A stretch of DNA of 12,979 nucleotides, taken from Veillonella sp. Lineage in GTDB: Bacteria; Bacillota; Negativicutes; Veillonellales; Veillonellaceae. The position numbers were made by a program, and so were the translations under genes. The stretch spans positions 1 through 12,979 of the forward strand of contig NZ_DXLG01000042.1 of NCBI RefSeq assembly GCF_019414865.1, written 5' to 3'. The notes below the pieces were generated by a model. It saw only the letters and a list, made by a program, of their open reading frames with translations, did not search any database and was not told the DNA's origin. Shown here piece by piece: positions 1 to 6,885 of this stretch. Position 1 is the first letter of the stretch. Every line of letters begins with the position of its first letter.

Positions 1-133
1 CAGAACGGTCTGTGTTTATGGAAGAAAGTTTAAAATAATGATAAAATAACTTAACCGATTTTTTAGGATTAATAATTCTAAAAAAATAAAGTGTTGTATT
101 GAGTGAGTTGAATGTAAATCAAAGAGGTAAAAT
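1..133 (+). other. Leader region upstream of the polysaccharide locus, with an AT-rich hairpin
   Basis: No complete gene lies here. One frame is open from the window edge to a TAA at 36-38 (reading ERSVFMEESLK); it could be the tail of an upstream gene, but another frame is open to 33 and I cannot decide between them. A near-perfect inverted repeat lies at 59-70 and 74-85. I found no -35/-10 pair with good spacing. The ribosome-binding site AGAGGT at 123-128 serves the first gene. Confidence 0.4.
59..85 (+). repeat. AT-rich inverted repeat (12-bp arms, 3-nt loop)
   Basis: The arm at 59-70 (TTTTTTAGGATT) pairs with 74-85 (AATTCTAAAAAA) at 11 of 12 positions plus one G-T wobble, around a 3-base loop. 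It lies about 50 bases before the first start codon. It has no GC-rich core, so it is not a typical intrinsic terminator. It could be a weak bidirectional terminator for an upstream gene, an operator, or an RNA element in the leader. Confidence 0.5.
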
Positions 134-877
134 ATGAATAAAAAACAGTATATGATGATGGCCGCATTCTTATGTGCCACAACAACATCCATGGCTGCAC
201 CTGTTAATGTAACAACTGAACAGTCTTACGATTCTAAAATATTACAAACTGAAGGACACACACCACTAGAAACTAGTGCATCTGTAGTGAGCTCTGATAA
301 AGAGTATCGTCTACGACAAGGTGATGAACTAACTATTCAAGTTGTACAACAAGCAGATCTAGGTACACGTAATGGTAACGATATTATGTATACTGTGCGT
401 CCTGACGGATATGTATCATTCCCTATGGTAGGACCAGTAAAAGCAGATGGTTTAACTGTCGATGAGTTTACCGCCCAATTGCAGCAAGGTTTATCTCGGT
501 ACATTATTAATCCGGATATTACTGTAAATGTTACAAAACTCGGAGGAGTCCGGGTGTACGTATTCGGTGAGATTAATAAGCCTGGTGCTTATACATTGAC
601 TAAGTCTAGTACTGTTATTGATGCGATTGGTGCTGCTGGTAGCTTTAACTGGGATACAGCTAAAAAGAAAATTTACTTAATTCATCAAGACAATCCTGAA
701 AAACCAATTCCTATTAATTTAAATCGCATGTTACAAACTGGAGATATGTCCGAAAACTATATTATGCGAGAAGGGGATGTTCTTTACTTGACTAAAAATA
801 GTCGTATTAACTTTGCTCGTGATATTGTTCCAATTTTGACTAGTGCATACATGGTATCACGTATCGGTAAGGATTAA
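134..877 (+). CDS. Outer-membrane polysaccharide export protein (OPX/Wza family, SLBB domain)
   Basis: A periplasmic/outer-membrane component that carries polysaccharide out of a diderm cell. The N-terminus looks like a signal peptide: K3-K4, a hydrophobic stretch to about residue 20, then a likely signal peptidase I site after A21 (SMA-AP). There is no lipobox cysteine, unlike Wza, which is a lipoprotein. Residues 58-135 match the polysaccharide export domain (YRLRQGDELTIQV, then RPDGYVSFPMVGPV and NPDITVNV). Residues 139-175 match an SLBB domain (VYVFGEINKPGAYTL). At 247 aa it is much shorter than Wza (about 380 aa). After the last beta-rich segment (REGDVLYL, 212-219) only about 28 residues remain, including a helix-prone stretch at 224-244 that might be a short outer-membrane helix. 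The ATG has AGAGGT 5 bases upstream. Family call is firm; mode of membrane crossing is open. Confidence 0.9.
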   Translation: MNKKQYMMMAAFLCATTTSMAAPVNVTTEQSYDSKILQTEGHTPLETSASVVSSDKEYRLRQGDELTIQVVQQADLGTRNGNDIMYTVRPDGYVSFPMVGPVKADGLTVDEFTAQLQQGLSRYIINPDITVNVTKLGGVRVYVFGEINKPGAYTLTKSSTVIDAIGAAGSFNWDTAKKKIYLIHQDNPEKPIPINLNRMLQTGDMSENYIMREGDVLYLTKNSRINFARDIVPILTSAYMVSRIGKD

Positions 878-900
878 GGATAGGGTTTATCTCACATATA

Positions 901-906
901 AGGGGG
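901..906 (+). promoter_or_regulatory. Ribosome-binding site fixing a TTG start
   Basis: AGGGGG lies 7 bases before the TTG at 914. An in-frame TAA at 899-901 excludes any earlier start, and no ATG follows in the first 40 codons that would keep the first membrane helix, so the TTG is the real start of the dehydratase gene. Confidence 0.7.
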
Positions 907-913
907 CGTTCTT

Positions 914-2740
914 TTGCGTTCATATTTATTACCAGCCATACTGTTTATTGCCGATATTGCGACGATTGTTATTGTTGCTTTCATTAGTTTATTTATTAGA
1001 TTTGATGGCTATATTGAACCTCGATATATTGACCAAATGGTAGACGCATTGCCAATATTGCTTATTTCGTATATGTTGATGTTCTTGCTTATGCATTTGT
1101 ACACGCGTATTTGGCGTTATGCAGGGATGCGAGAGGTATTGGCAGTATTTGTCGCTACGACAGTAGGTACAGCAATCTTTTACTCCTCTATGTTTGTATT
1201 TGGTAAATCATTACCAAGATCAATCTATTTTATTACTTGGTTCCTTACAACTGGTGCAGTAGGTATGGGACGTATGTTGCTACATTATGTGGCGCTTCAC
1301 TATAGTAATGGGGATGATGGTGAAAGTGGCCAAGTAAATACACTCATTATAGGTGCTGGTGATGCTGGTGCAATTATAGCTCGTGAAATTGAACGGTATC
1401 ATAAGCGTTCAAGACGTATTATTGGCTTTGTTGATGATGATATGTATAAACATAACCGGTTGATGAATGGTTTTAGAATTTTAGGGAATCGTGAAGATAT
1501 TCCAATGCTTGTAGCAAGATATAAGGTTGAAGAAATTATCATTGCTATGCCATCGGTAAAACGTGATGTTATTCGAGAAATTATGGAAATCTGCTCACCT
1601 CTAAAATGTAAAATCAATACATTACCTGGGATGTACCAATTATTAGATGATGAGGTTTTAGTATCTCATTTGCATCCTATTTCCATTGAAGATTTATTGG
1701 AACGTGATGAGATTCATCTAGACACATCAAAAGTAGAACCATATTTGAAAGATAAAGTCGTTCTTGTTACGGGCGCAGGTGGTTCTATTGGCTCTGAAAT
1801 TTGTCGGCAAGTATTACGGGTAAGACCTAAAAAACTATTGTTACTAGGTCATGGTGAAAATAGTATTTATCTTATTCACCAAGAGTTGCGTTCAATTGTG
1901 CCTGAAGGTACATTGGTTCCCATTATTGCTGATATTCGAGATAAAAATCAGTTAGACCAAATCTTTACCGATTATGAACCAGATGTAGTATTCCATGCAG
2001 CAGCTCATAAACATGTACCGCTTATGGAAATCCAACCGATTGCAGCGGTGTTAAATAATATTTATGGCACTCGTAATGTGGCAGATGTAGCAGGCGCACA
2101 TGGTGTTGAGCGCTTCGTTATGATTTCCACAGATAAAGCAGTAAATCCAACAAGTGTTATGGGGGCTACGAAACGGGTGGCAGAAAAGGTTGTACTTGGT
2201 ATGAATCACAAGTACGATACAAAGTTTATTACCGTTCGCTTTGGTAATGTTCTTGGTAGTCGCGGCTCTGTTATTCCATTATTCCGCAAACAAATTGAAG
2301 CTGGTGGACCTGTAACAGTTACAGATCCTGAAATGACTCGTTACTTTATGACTATTCCAGAAGCAAGCCAACTTGTATTACAAGCTGGTGCAATGGGAAA
2401 TGGTGGTGAAGTGTTCTTATTAGATATGGGTGAACCAGTAAAAATTGTTGATTTAGCGAAAAATATGATTCGTCTTTCTGGATTTGAGCCTGATAAAGAT
2501 ATTCGCATTGAATTTACTGGTTTGCGTCCAGGTGAAAAGCTATATGAAGAATTATTAACTGCTGAAGAAGGTACTAATACAACTACACATAAGAAAATCT
2601 TTGAAGCTGCCTTAGAAGATGTAAATCAAGAATGGTTAAGCCGTGAAATTGATCGCTTTGAAACATGTAAATCTGACTTGGATGTAATCAATGTATTACA
2701 AGACATCGTTCCTACATATCATCCAAATCATAATGTATAA
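914..2740 (+). CDS. Membrane-bound UDP-N-acetylglucosamine 4,6-dehydratase (PglF/WbpM/CapD-like)
   Basis: Expected to convert UDP-GlcNAc to UDP-2-acetamido-2,6-dideoxy-4-keto-hexose, the entry point for 4-amino-6-deoxy sugars. Four hydrophobic segments (about 4-30, 44-64, 76-96, 104-126) anchor it in the inner membrane. A first Rossmann-like domain begins with GAGDAGA at 147-153. The catalytic SDR domain begins with GAGGSIG at 287-293. The active-site string STDKAVNPTSVMGATK spans 405-420, with T406, D407, K408, M416 and K420. A methionine (M416) takes the place of the usual SDR tyrosine, as in WbpM and PglF, so this is the normal large SMK-type dehydratase, not a damaged enzyme. GLRPGEKLYEELL at 536-548 is also typical. 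Length (608 aa) is normal for the family. The aminotransferase that would use its product is three genes downstream. The exact sugar isomer cannot be read from sequence. Confidence 0.92.
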   Translation: MRSYLLPAILFIADIATIVIVAFISLFIRFDGYIEPRYIDQMVDALPILLISYMLMFLLMHLYTRIWRYAGMREVLAVFVATTVGTAIFYSSMFVFGKSLPRSIYFITWFLTTGAVGMGRMLLHYVALHYSNGDDGESGQVNTLIIGAGDAGAIIAREIERYHKRSRRIIGFVDDDMYKHNRLMNGFRILGNREDIPMLVARYKVEEIIIAMPSVKRDVIREIMEICSPLKCKINTLPGMYQLLDDEVLVSHLHPISIEDLLERDEIHLDTSKVEPYLKDKVVLVTGAGGSIGSEICRQVLRVRPKKLLLLGHGENSIYLIHQELRSIVPEGTLVPIIADIRDKNQLDQIFTDYEPDVVFHAAAHKHVPLMEIQPIAAVLNNIYGTRNVADVAGAHGVERFVMISTDKAVNPTSVMGATKRVAEKVVLGMNHKYDTKFITVRFGNVLGSRGSVIPLFRKQIEAGGPVTVTDPEMTRYFMTIPEASQLVLQAGAMGNGGEVFLLDMGEPVKIVDLAKNMIRLSGFEPDKDIRIEFTGLRPGEKLYEELLTAEEGTNTTTHKKIFEAALEDVNQEWLSREIDRFETCKSDLDVINVLQDIVPTYHPNHNV

Positions 2741-2860
2741 CAATTTAGTTACAATCATTTATTTAGAGCTGTAGTCTACGTGAGAGGGAGATATACAGTA
2801 ACTATTCCTAAGAGGGAGAGACCCTGTTGTTTGTATACTTTCACAGAAAGGGGTATATGG
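2741..2860 (+). other. 120-base intergenic gap with a purine-rich direct repeat
   Basis: The longest internal gap of the locus. It holds a 9-bp direct repeat AGAGGGAGA at 2783-2791 and 2811-2819, 28 bases apart. A weak hairpin is possible between ACCCTGT (2821-2827) and ACAG (2843-2846) plus GGT (2852-2854), which would partly mask the ribosome-binding site of the next gene. A TATACT at 2834-2839 has no matching -35. The frame of the next gene stays open back to a GTG at 2780, but no ribosome-binding site precedes that GTG, and the encoded 27 residues do not resemble the start of a Wzz protein. Confidence 0.45.
2847..2853 (+). promoter_or_regulatory. Ribosome-binding site fixing the GTG start of the Wzz-like gene
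   Basis: AAAGGGG lies 7 bases before GTG 2861. This selects the 481-aa form over a 27-residue longer form from GTG 2780. Confidence 0.6.
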
Positions 2861-4306
2861 GTGGAACAAATTATTGATTTAAAAGAGGTCGGTAGAGTCC
2901 TCGTTAAACGACGTCGTAAGATTATCAATATTACGGTAGCATGTATAGTATTGGGTGGTGCATATGCTTTCCTAGCACCATCTACATATCAATCTACATC
3001 TATGTTGCGCATTAAACAATCTCAAGGATTAAGTAATTCTGTTTTATCAAGTACTAATGGTTACTCTGACTCTATGGCGCGTCAATTGATGAATACAGAT
3101 GCTGAAATTTTAAAGAGTCGTAATGTTGTAGAACCTGTTATTGCAGCGATTGAAGATCCAGAAGGAACAGGTAAAGCACCTACATACGAAGAGTTTGTTA
3201 AAACACGTATTGAAACAAAACCATATAAAGAAACTGAATTATTACAAGTTAGTGTAACTGGTAAAAGTCCAGAACAAGCACAAGAGGCTAATCAATTATT
3301 AATTGATACATTCTTAAAGCGCTTGGCAGATATTTCCCATGTTGAGCAACGGACGACACGCGAATTTTTACAAAAACGTGTGGTAACTGCAAAAGAAGAA
3401 TTGGGTCAAGCAGAAAAGAAATTACAACAATTCCAAGTGGACAATAAGGTATATTCCACGGCGGATCAAATGAAGGGGCTAACAGATAAGATTACCCTTA
3501 TTGATCGTGAGAAAGCTCAAAACCAATTGGATTTGGAAACGGCGCAAGCAGCTTTAGGTAGTATTAATGAGCAATTAGGCTCTGCAGGTAAAAGTATTGC
3601 TGATAGTGCAACTGTTCAAGCATATAAAGGACAATTAGCTGACTTAGAATCTCGTAAGGCCTCTTATGTTGGTAAATATACTGATGAGCATCCGGCAATG
3701 AAAGAGATTAACCAACAAATCGAAGAAGCTAAGAGTGGTTTAAATGCTGAAATTAATGCTATTGCATCTCAACAAGCTCCATCTAGTAACTCTGCACAGC
3801 AAGGTTTGTTAGCAGATAAATTCAAAAATGAAGCGGCTTTAGCTGTAGCACAAGGTAAAGAATCTACATTAGCTGAACTTGATAAAGAAAATGAGGAGGC
3901 TATGAAAGGTTTGCCTGAAAAAGAACGTGGCTATATCCAGGCAAAACGTGATGTTGATGTAGCCCAAGACATTTACGAAATGCTATCTAAGCGTTTGGAA
4001 GAAGCTAAAGTAGCTGAAGTAATGGTACCAAATGAAGTTCAAATTGTAGATGCTCCTACATTACCAGAAAAGGCTATTGCACCTCGTAAAATCCTTATTT
4101 TATTAGGCTCTGCAATTTTGGGTATTATCCTAGGCTGCCTTTACACATTGGGTCAGTTCTTCTGCAACCGCAAGGTTCAATCGGTACAAGAAATCAATGA
4201 TATTCTTGGCATTGAAAATTTAGGTGTCATTCCAAATCATGAAGAAAAGGAATATGAAGAACCAAGCAATCGTATTGTAGCATTGTGGCGTAAAGTGAGA
4301 GGTTAA
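2861..4306 (+). CDS. Polysaccharide co-polymerase / chain-length determinant (Wzz/GNVR family)
   Basis: An inner-membrane protein that sets polysaccharide chain length and, in Firmicutes, recruits and activates a separate BY-kinase. Numbered from GTG 2861 (481 aa): a short cytoplasmic N-terminus with basic KRRRK at 16-20, transmembrane helix 1 at about 21-40, and a long extracytoplasmic region rich in K/E/Q heptads that should form coiled coils. A proline-containing segment (DAPTLPEKAIAP) precedes transmembrane helix 2 at about 411-434. The last 47 residues are cytoplasmic; in the CapA/CapB pairs of staphylococci this tail contacts the kinase. The length and coiled coil fit the larger Wzz class that works with OPX exporters. 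It ends 1 base before the kinase-like gene, so the two are translationally coupled. No kinase domain is fused, so this is the split arrangement. Confidence 0.88.
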   Translation: MEQIIDLKEVGRVLVKRRRKIINITVACIVLGGAYAFLAPSTYQSTSMLRIKQSQGLSNSVLSSTNGYSDSMARQLMNTDAEILKSRNVVEPVIAAIEDPEGTGKAPTYEEFVKTRIETKPYKETELLQVSVTGKSPEQAQEANQLLIDTFLKRLADISHVEQRTTREFLQKRVVTAKEELGQAEKKLQQFQVDNKVYSTADQMKGLTDKITLIDREKAQNQLDLETAQAALGSINEQLGSAGKSIADSATVQAYKGQLADLESRKASYVGKYTDEHPAMKEINQQIEEAKSGLNAEINAIASQQAPSSNSAQQGLLADKFKNEAALAVAQGKESTLAELDKENEEAMKGLPEKERGYIQAKRDVDVAQDIYEMLSKRLEEAKVAEVMVPNEVQIVDAPTLPEKAIAPRKILILLGSAILGIILGCLYTLGQFFCNRKVQSVQEINDILGIENLGVIPNHEEKEYEEPSNRIVALWRKVRG

Positions 4307-4307
4307 T

Positions 4308-4919
4308 ATGATTAGACTAATTTCTAATGAGCGTGGTGATACACCACTTGTAGAAGCATATCGTACATTGCGTAGCAATTTACAATACGTATGTAATCAA
4401 CATAAATGTAAGATCATTTGTATCACCGCTGCCACTAGTGGAGAAGGAACATCTGAGGTAGCGGCTAATACGGCATTAGCTTTATCGAAGAATAATAACA
4501 AAGTTCTTTTGGTAGATGGTAATTTACGTAATCCAGTTCAGCATGTAGCATTCAACGTGCAAAATAAAGGTCTTACTAATGCAGTTATTATGGATGAAGA
4601 CTTGACGATTCATCGCAATATTGTTCCTCATTTAGATGTGCTTACTGCTGGTGAAGTAGTTAGCCATCCTTCAGAGGTAGTTGATTCTAGTAAATTATCT
4701 ACAATTTGGGATTATATCCGCGACGAATATGATGTAGTTATCATTGATACACCACCAGTATTAGATGTTACGGATGCCATTGTATTAGCTGAAAAATCTG
4801 ATGGTGTCATGCTTGTTGTTAAAAATGAAGTAGCAAGTCCTAAAGATTTAATAGAAGCTAAGAAACGACTTACTCAAGTTGGAATTCCTTTATTAGGTTC
4901 TATCGTCATTGATGTGTAG
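4308..4919 (+). CDS. CpsD/CapB-like BY-kinase homologue with degenerate ATP-binding motifs (probable pseudokinase)
   Basis: Homologous to the cytoplasmic tyrosine kinases paired with Wzz-type proteins. The N-terminal oligomerisation motif E-x2-R-x2-R is intact (E16, R19, R22 within LVEAYRTLRSNL). The P-loop reads AATSGEGTS at 41-49, where the family has GEGK[S/T]; T48 replaces the catalytic lysine, and the codon is ACA. The Walker A' motif reads VLLVDGNLRNP at 66-76, with N72 where the family has the second aspartate of DxD. Walker B is kept (VVIIDTPP, D147). The protein stops at residue 203 right after the last strand and has no C-terminal tyrosine cluster; neither of the other two frames encodes one after the stop. 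The gene is otherwise full length and undisturbed. I infer a scaffold that still forms a ring on the Wzz partner but does not autophosphorylate. Confidence 0.85.
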   Translation: MIRLISNERGDTPLVEAYRTLRSNLQYVCNQHKCKIICITAATSGEGTSEVAANTALALSKNNNKVLLVDGNLRNPVQHVAFNVQNKGLTNAVIMDEDLTIHRNIVPHLDVLTAGEVVSHPSEVVDSSKLSTIWDYIRDEYDVVIIDTPPVLDVTDAIVLAEKSDGVMLVVKNEVASPKDLIEAKKRLTQVGIPLLGSIVIDV

Positions 4920-4939
4920 TCAATAATTTAATATATATT
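4909..4939 (+). promoter_or_regulatory. Possible internal promoter before the aminotransferase gene
   Basis: TTGATG at 4909-4914 could act as a -35 box, with an AT palindrome AATATATATT at 4930-4939 providing a -10 (TATATA at 4932-4937 with a 17-base spacer, or TATATT at 4934-4939 with 19). It lies in the second-largest internal gap. AT-rich DNA gives such matches by chance, so this is weak. Confidence 0.25.
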
Positions 4940-4982
4940 CCATTAGATAAATCAAGCGTATCGATAAGGTACAGAAAGTAAT

Positions 4983-4990
4983 GAGGTGAT
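4983..4990 (+). promoter_or_regulatory. Ribosome-binding site fixing the aminotransferase start
   Basis: GAGGTGAT is correctly spaced for ATG 4995. The in-frame GTG 4986 and ATG 4989 lie inside this site and cannot use it. Confidence 0.65.
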
Positions 4991-4994
4991 GTAT

Positions 4995-6194
4995 ATGAAA
5001 ATTAATTTTTCCCCTCCTGATATTACAGAGTTAGAAATCAATGAAGTTGTTGAAGCCTTAAAGAGTGGTTGGATTACAACTGGACCGCGTACTAAAGAAT
5101 TAGAAAAAAAGATTGCGGCACAATTAGGTACACCTAAAGCTGTTTGTTTAAACTCTGCTACCGCAGCGCTTGAGATGTCCCTTCGAGTATTAGGTATTGG
5201 ACCTGGCGATGAAGTAATTACAAGTGCCTATTCTTATACTGCTAGTGCAAGTCCTGTTGTTCATGTAGGGGCTACACTAGTTCTTGTAGATACCCAAAAA
5301 GATTCATTTGAGATGGATTATGATGCTGTCGCTCGTGCTATTACACCAAAAACAAAGGCAATCATTCCTGTAGATATTGCAGGGGTACCTTGTGATTATG
5401 ACCGTTTACGCTCTATTGTAAACGAAAAGAAATCGCTATTTACACCTGCCAATGATATTCAAAAAGCATTGGCACATATTCCTATCGTTGCGGACTGTGC
5501 CCATTCCTTTGGTGCTTCATACAAAGGTATACCAACTGGCAATGTAGCTGATTTTAGTAGTTTTTCCTTCCACGCAGTAAAGAACTTTACGACTGCCGAA
5601 GGGGGCTGTGCTACATGGCGACATATAGATGGTATTGATGATGAAGTCATTTATAAGCAATTCCAATTATTATCTTTGCATGGACAAGATAAGGACGCCC
5701 TTGCTAAGACAAAGGCTGGTGCATGGGAATACGATATTAAGGGTACATATTATAAATGTAATATGACCGATATTATGGCGGCTATTGGTTTGGCTCAATT
5801 AGAAAGATACCCAAAACTGTTAGCACGACGTAAGGAAATCATCGTAGCTTATGATGCAGGTTTTAAAGATTTACCTGTTACATTGTTACATCATTATACT
5901 GATGAGCATCAAAGTAGTGGCCACTTATATTTAGTACGATTAGATGGTCAAGATGCTGAATACCGTAATAAGGTAATTGAGGCTATGGCTGAAGCTGGTA
6001 TTGCAACCAATGTTCACTATAAGCCAATTCCTATGTATACGGCTTATAAGAATTTAGGATTTACCATTGATGATTATCCAAATGCTTATAATCAATTTAA
6101 AAATGAAATCACATTGCCTCTTCATACATTGCTAACGAATGAAGAAGTGCAATATATCATTGAAACATTTAAAAGGATTATTACCGAATGTTAG
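4995..6194 (+). CDS. DegT/DnrJ/EryC1/StrS-family PLP-dependent sugar aminotransferase
   Basis: Expected to transfer an amino group, usually from glutamate, to the 4-keto carbon of the nucleotide sugar made by the dehydratase at 914-2740. Numbered from ATG 4995 (399 aa): the family opening SGWITTGP at 24-31, the PLP phosphate-binding region NSATAALEM at 53-61, the cofactor-binding aspartate D167 in VADCAHSFGA, and the Schiff-base lysine K196 in SFHAVKNFTTAEGG. The C-terminal HYKPIPMYTAYKNLGF segment is also typical. It is overlapped by 7 bases by the initiating transferase gene, a pairing like pglE-pglC or wcfR-wcfS. The likely product is a UDP-2-acetamido-4-amino-2,4,6-trideoxyhexose. Whether the amine ends axial or equatorial cannot be read. 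No PglD-type acetyltransferase is nearby, so the amine may stay free. Confidence 0.88.
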   Translation: MKINFSPPDITELEINEVVEALKSGWITTGPRTKELEKKIAAQLGTPKAVCLNSATAALEMSLRVLGIGPGDEVITSAYSYTASASPVVHVGATLVLVDTQKDSFEMDYDAVARAITPKTKAIIPVDIAGVPCDYDRLRSIVNEKKSLFTPANDIQKALAHIPIVADCAHSFGASYKGIPTGNVADFSSFSFHAVKNFTTAEGGCATWRHIDGIDDEVIYKQFQLLSLHGQDKDALAKTKAGAWEYDIKGTYYKCNMTDIMAAIGLAQLERYPKLLARRKEIIVAYDAGFKDLPVTLLHHYTDEHQSSGHLYLVRLDGQDAEYRNKVIEAMAEAGIATNVHYKPIPMYTAYKNLGFTIDDYPNAYNQFKNEITLPLHTLLTNEEVQYIIETFKRIITEC

Positions 6195-6874
6195 TAAAAA
6201 ACTTTTACGATCTACCACAAGAGTTGCAGTGTGAAGAGGTGCGTCCATATTTTGAAATATTGAATCAAAGACGAACAAGCCTTCTTTGTAAAAGCATATT
6301 TGACCGTGTTATAGCCGCTGGTATGCTCATTGTATTAAGTCCTGTATTTTTGGTGTTAGCCATCATGATTAAACGAGATAGCGAAGGGGAGGTCTTCTTC
6401 CGCCAAACTCGGGTGACGCAATATGGTCGTACCTTTGGTATCTATAAATTTCGTACCATGGTAAAAAATGCGGAATCATTAGGTGCTCAGGTGACATCAC
6501 AGAATGATATGCGCGTTACAAAGGTAGGCAACATGCTTCGTAGCTGTCGTCTTGATGAATTGCCTCAGCTAATTAATATCCTATTAGGAGATATGAGCTT
6601 TGTTGGTACAAGACCAGAGGTGCCTCGCTATGTGGCGGCCTACACCAATGAAATGAAGGCGACTTTATTATTGCCAGCTGGTGTTACTAGTGTGGCAAGC
6701 ATTGCCTATAAAGACGAAGATCAACTTTTACAAAATGCTAAAAATGTTGATGATGTTTACATTAATGAGGTTTTACCAGGCAAGATGGCTTGGAACTTAA
6801 AGAGTATTAAAGAGTTTTCCTTTTTACAAGATATTAAAACGATGGTTGATACAGTACTAGCTGTATTACGTTGA
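6188..6874 (+). CDS. Initiating phosphoglycosyl transferase (small PglC-type sugar transferase)
   Basis: Transfers a sugar phosphate from a UDP-sugar to undecaprenyl phosphate, the first membrane step of glycan assembly. At 228 aa it has only the catalytic core of the bacterial sugar transferase family; the multi-pass N-terminal half of WcaJ/WbaP proteins is missing. KSIFDRVIA at about 35-43 leads into one hydrophobic helix (about 41-62) interrupted by Ser-Pro, as in the re-entrant helix of monotopic PglC. Then follow FFRQTRV, GIYKFRTM, the catalytic Asp-Glu pair in RLDELPQLINIL, and GDMSFVGTRPE. The ATG lies inside the end of the aminotransferase gene, with AAGGA 10 bases upstream. The neighbouring dehydratase and aminotransferase suggest a 4-amino-6-deoxy-HexNAc donor, which is inference. 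Confidence 0.9.
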   Translation: MLVKNFYDLPQELQCEEVRPYFEILNQRRTSLLCKSIFDRVIAAGMLIVLSPVFLVLAIMIKRDSEGEVFFRQTRVTQYGRTFGIYKFRTMVKNAESLGAQVTSQNDMRVTKVGNMLRSCRLDELPQLINILLGDMSFVGTRPEVPRYVAAYTNEMKATLLLPAGVTSVASIAYKDEDQLLQNAKNVDDVYINEVLPGKMAWNLKSIKEFSFLQDIKTMVDTVLAVLR

Positions 6875-6881
6875 AAGAGGT
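6874..6881 (+). promoter_or_regulatory. Ribosome-binding site fixing the LicD-family start
   Basis: AAAGAGGT ends 4 bases before ATG 6886, the same sequence and nearly the same spacing as for the first gene of the locus. It favours this ATG over an in-frame TTG at 6871 that overlaps the preceding stop codon. Confidence 0.65.
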
Positions 6882-6885
6882 CCCT

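Noticed and set aside
843..1043. 66-codon + strand frame bridging the first two genes
   Set aside because: It overlaps the end of the OPX gene and the first membrane helices of the dehydratase in another frame; the hydrophobic look comes from the overlapping helix-coding DNA.
914..2740. Loss of the catalytic tyrosine in the large dehydratase as a defect
   Set aside because: Methionine at this position (M416) is normal in WbpM/PglF-type dehydratases, and the supporting T, D and K residues are all present.
2780..2860. 27-residue N-terminal extension of the Wzz-like protein from GTG 2780
   Set aside because: No ribosome-binding site before 2780, whereas AAAGGGG is correctly placed before GTG 2861; the extension is basic and does not look like a Wzz N-terminus.
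4428..4454. Frameshift or sequencing error as the cause of the missing P-loop lysine
   Set aside because: The frame is continuous on both sides, and other motifs (Walker A', tyrosine tail) are altered as well, so a single error does not explain the pattern.
4930..4939. AATATATATT palindrome as a regulator-binding operator
   Set aside because: Alternating AT palindromes are frequent in AT-rich intergenic DNA; I kept it only as part of a weak promoter candidate.
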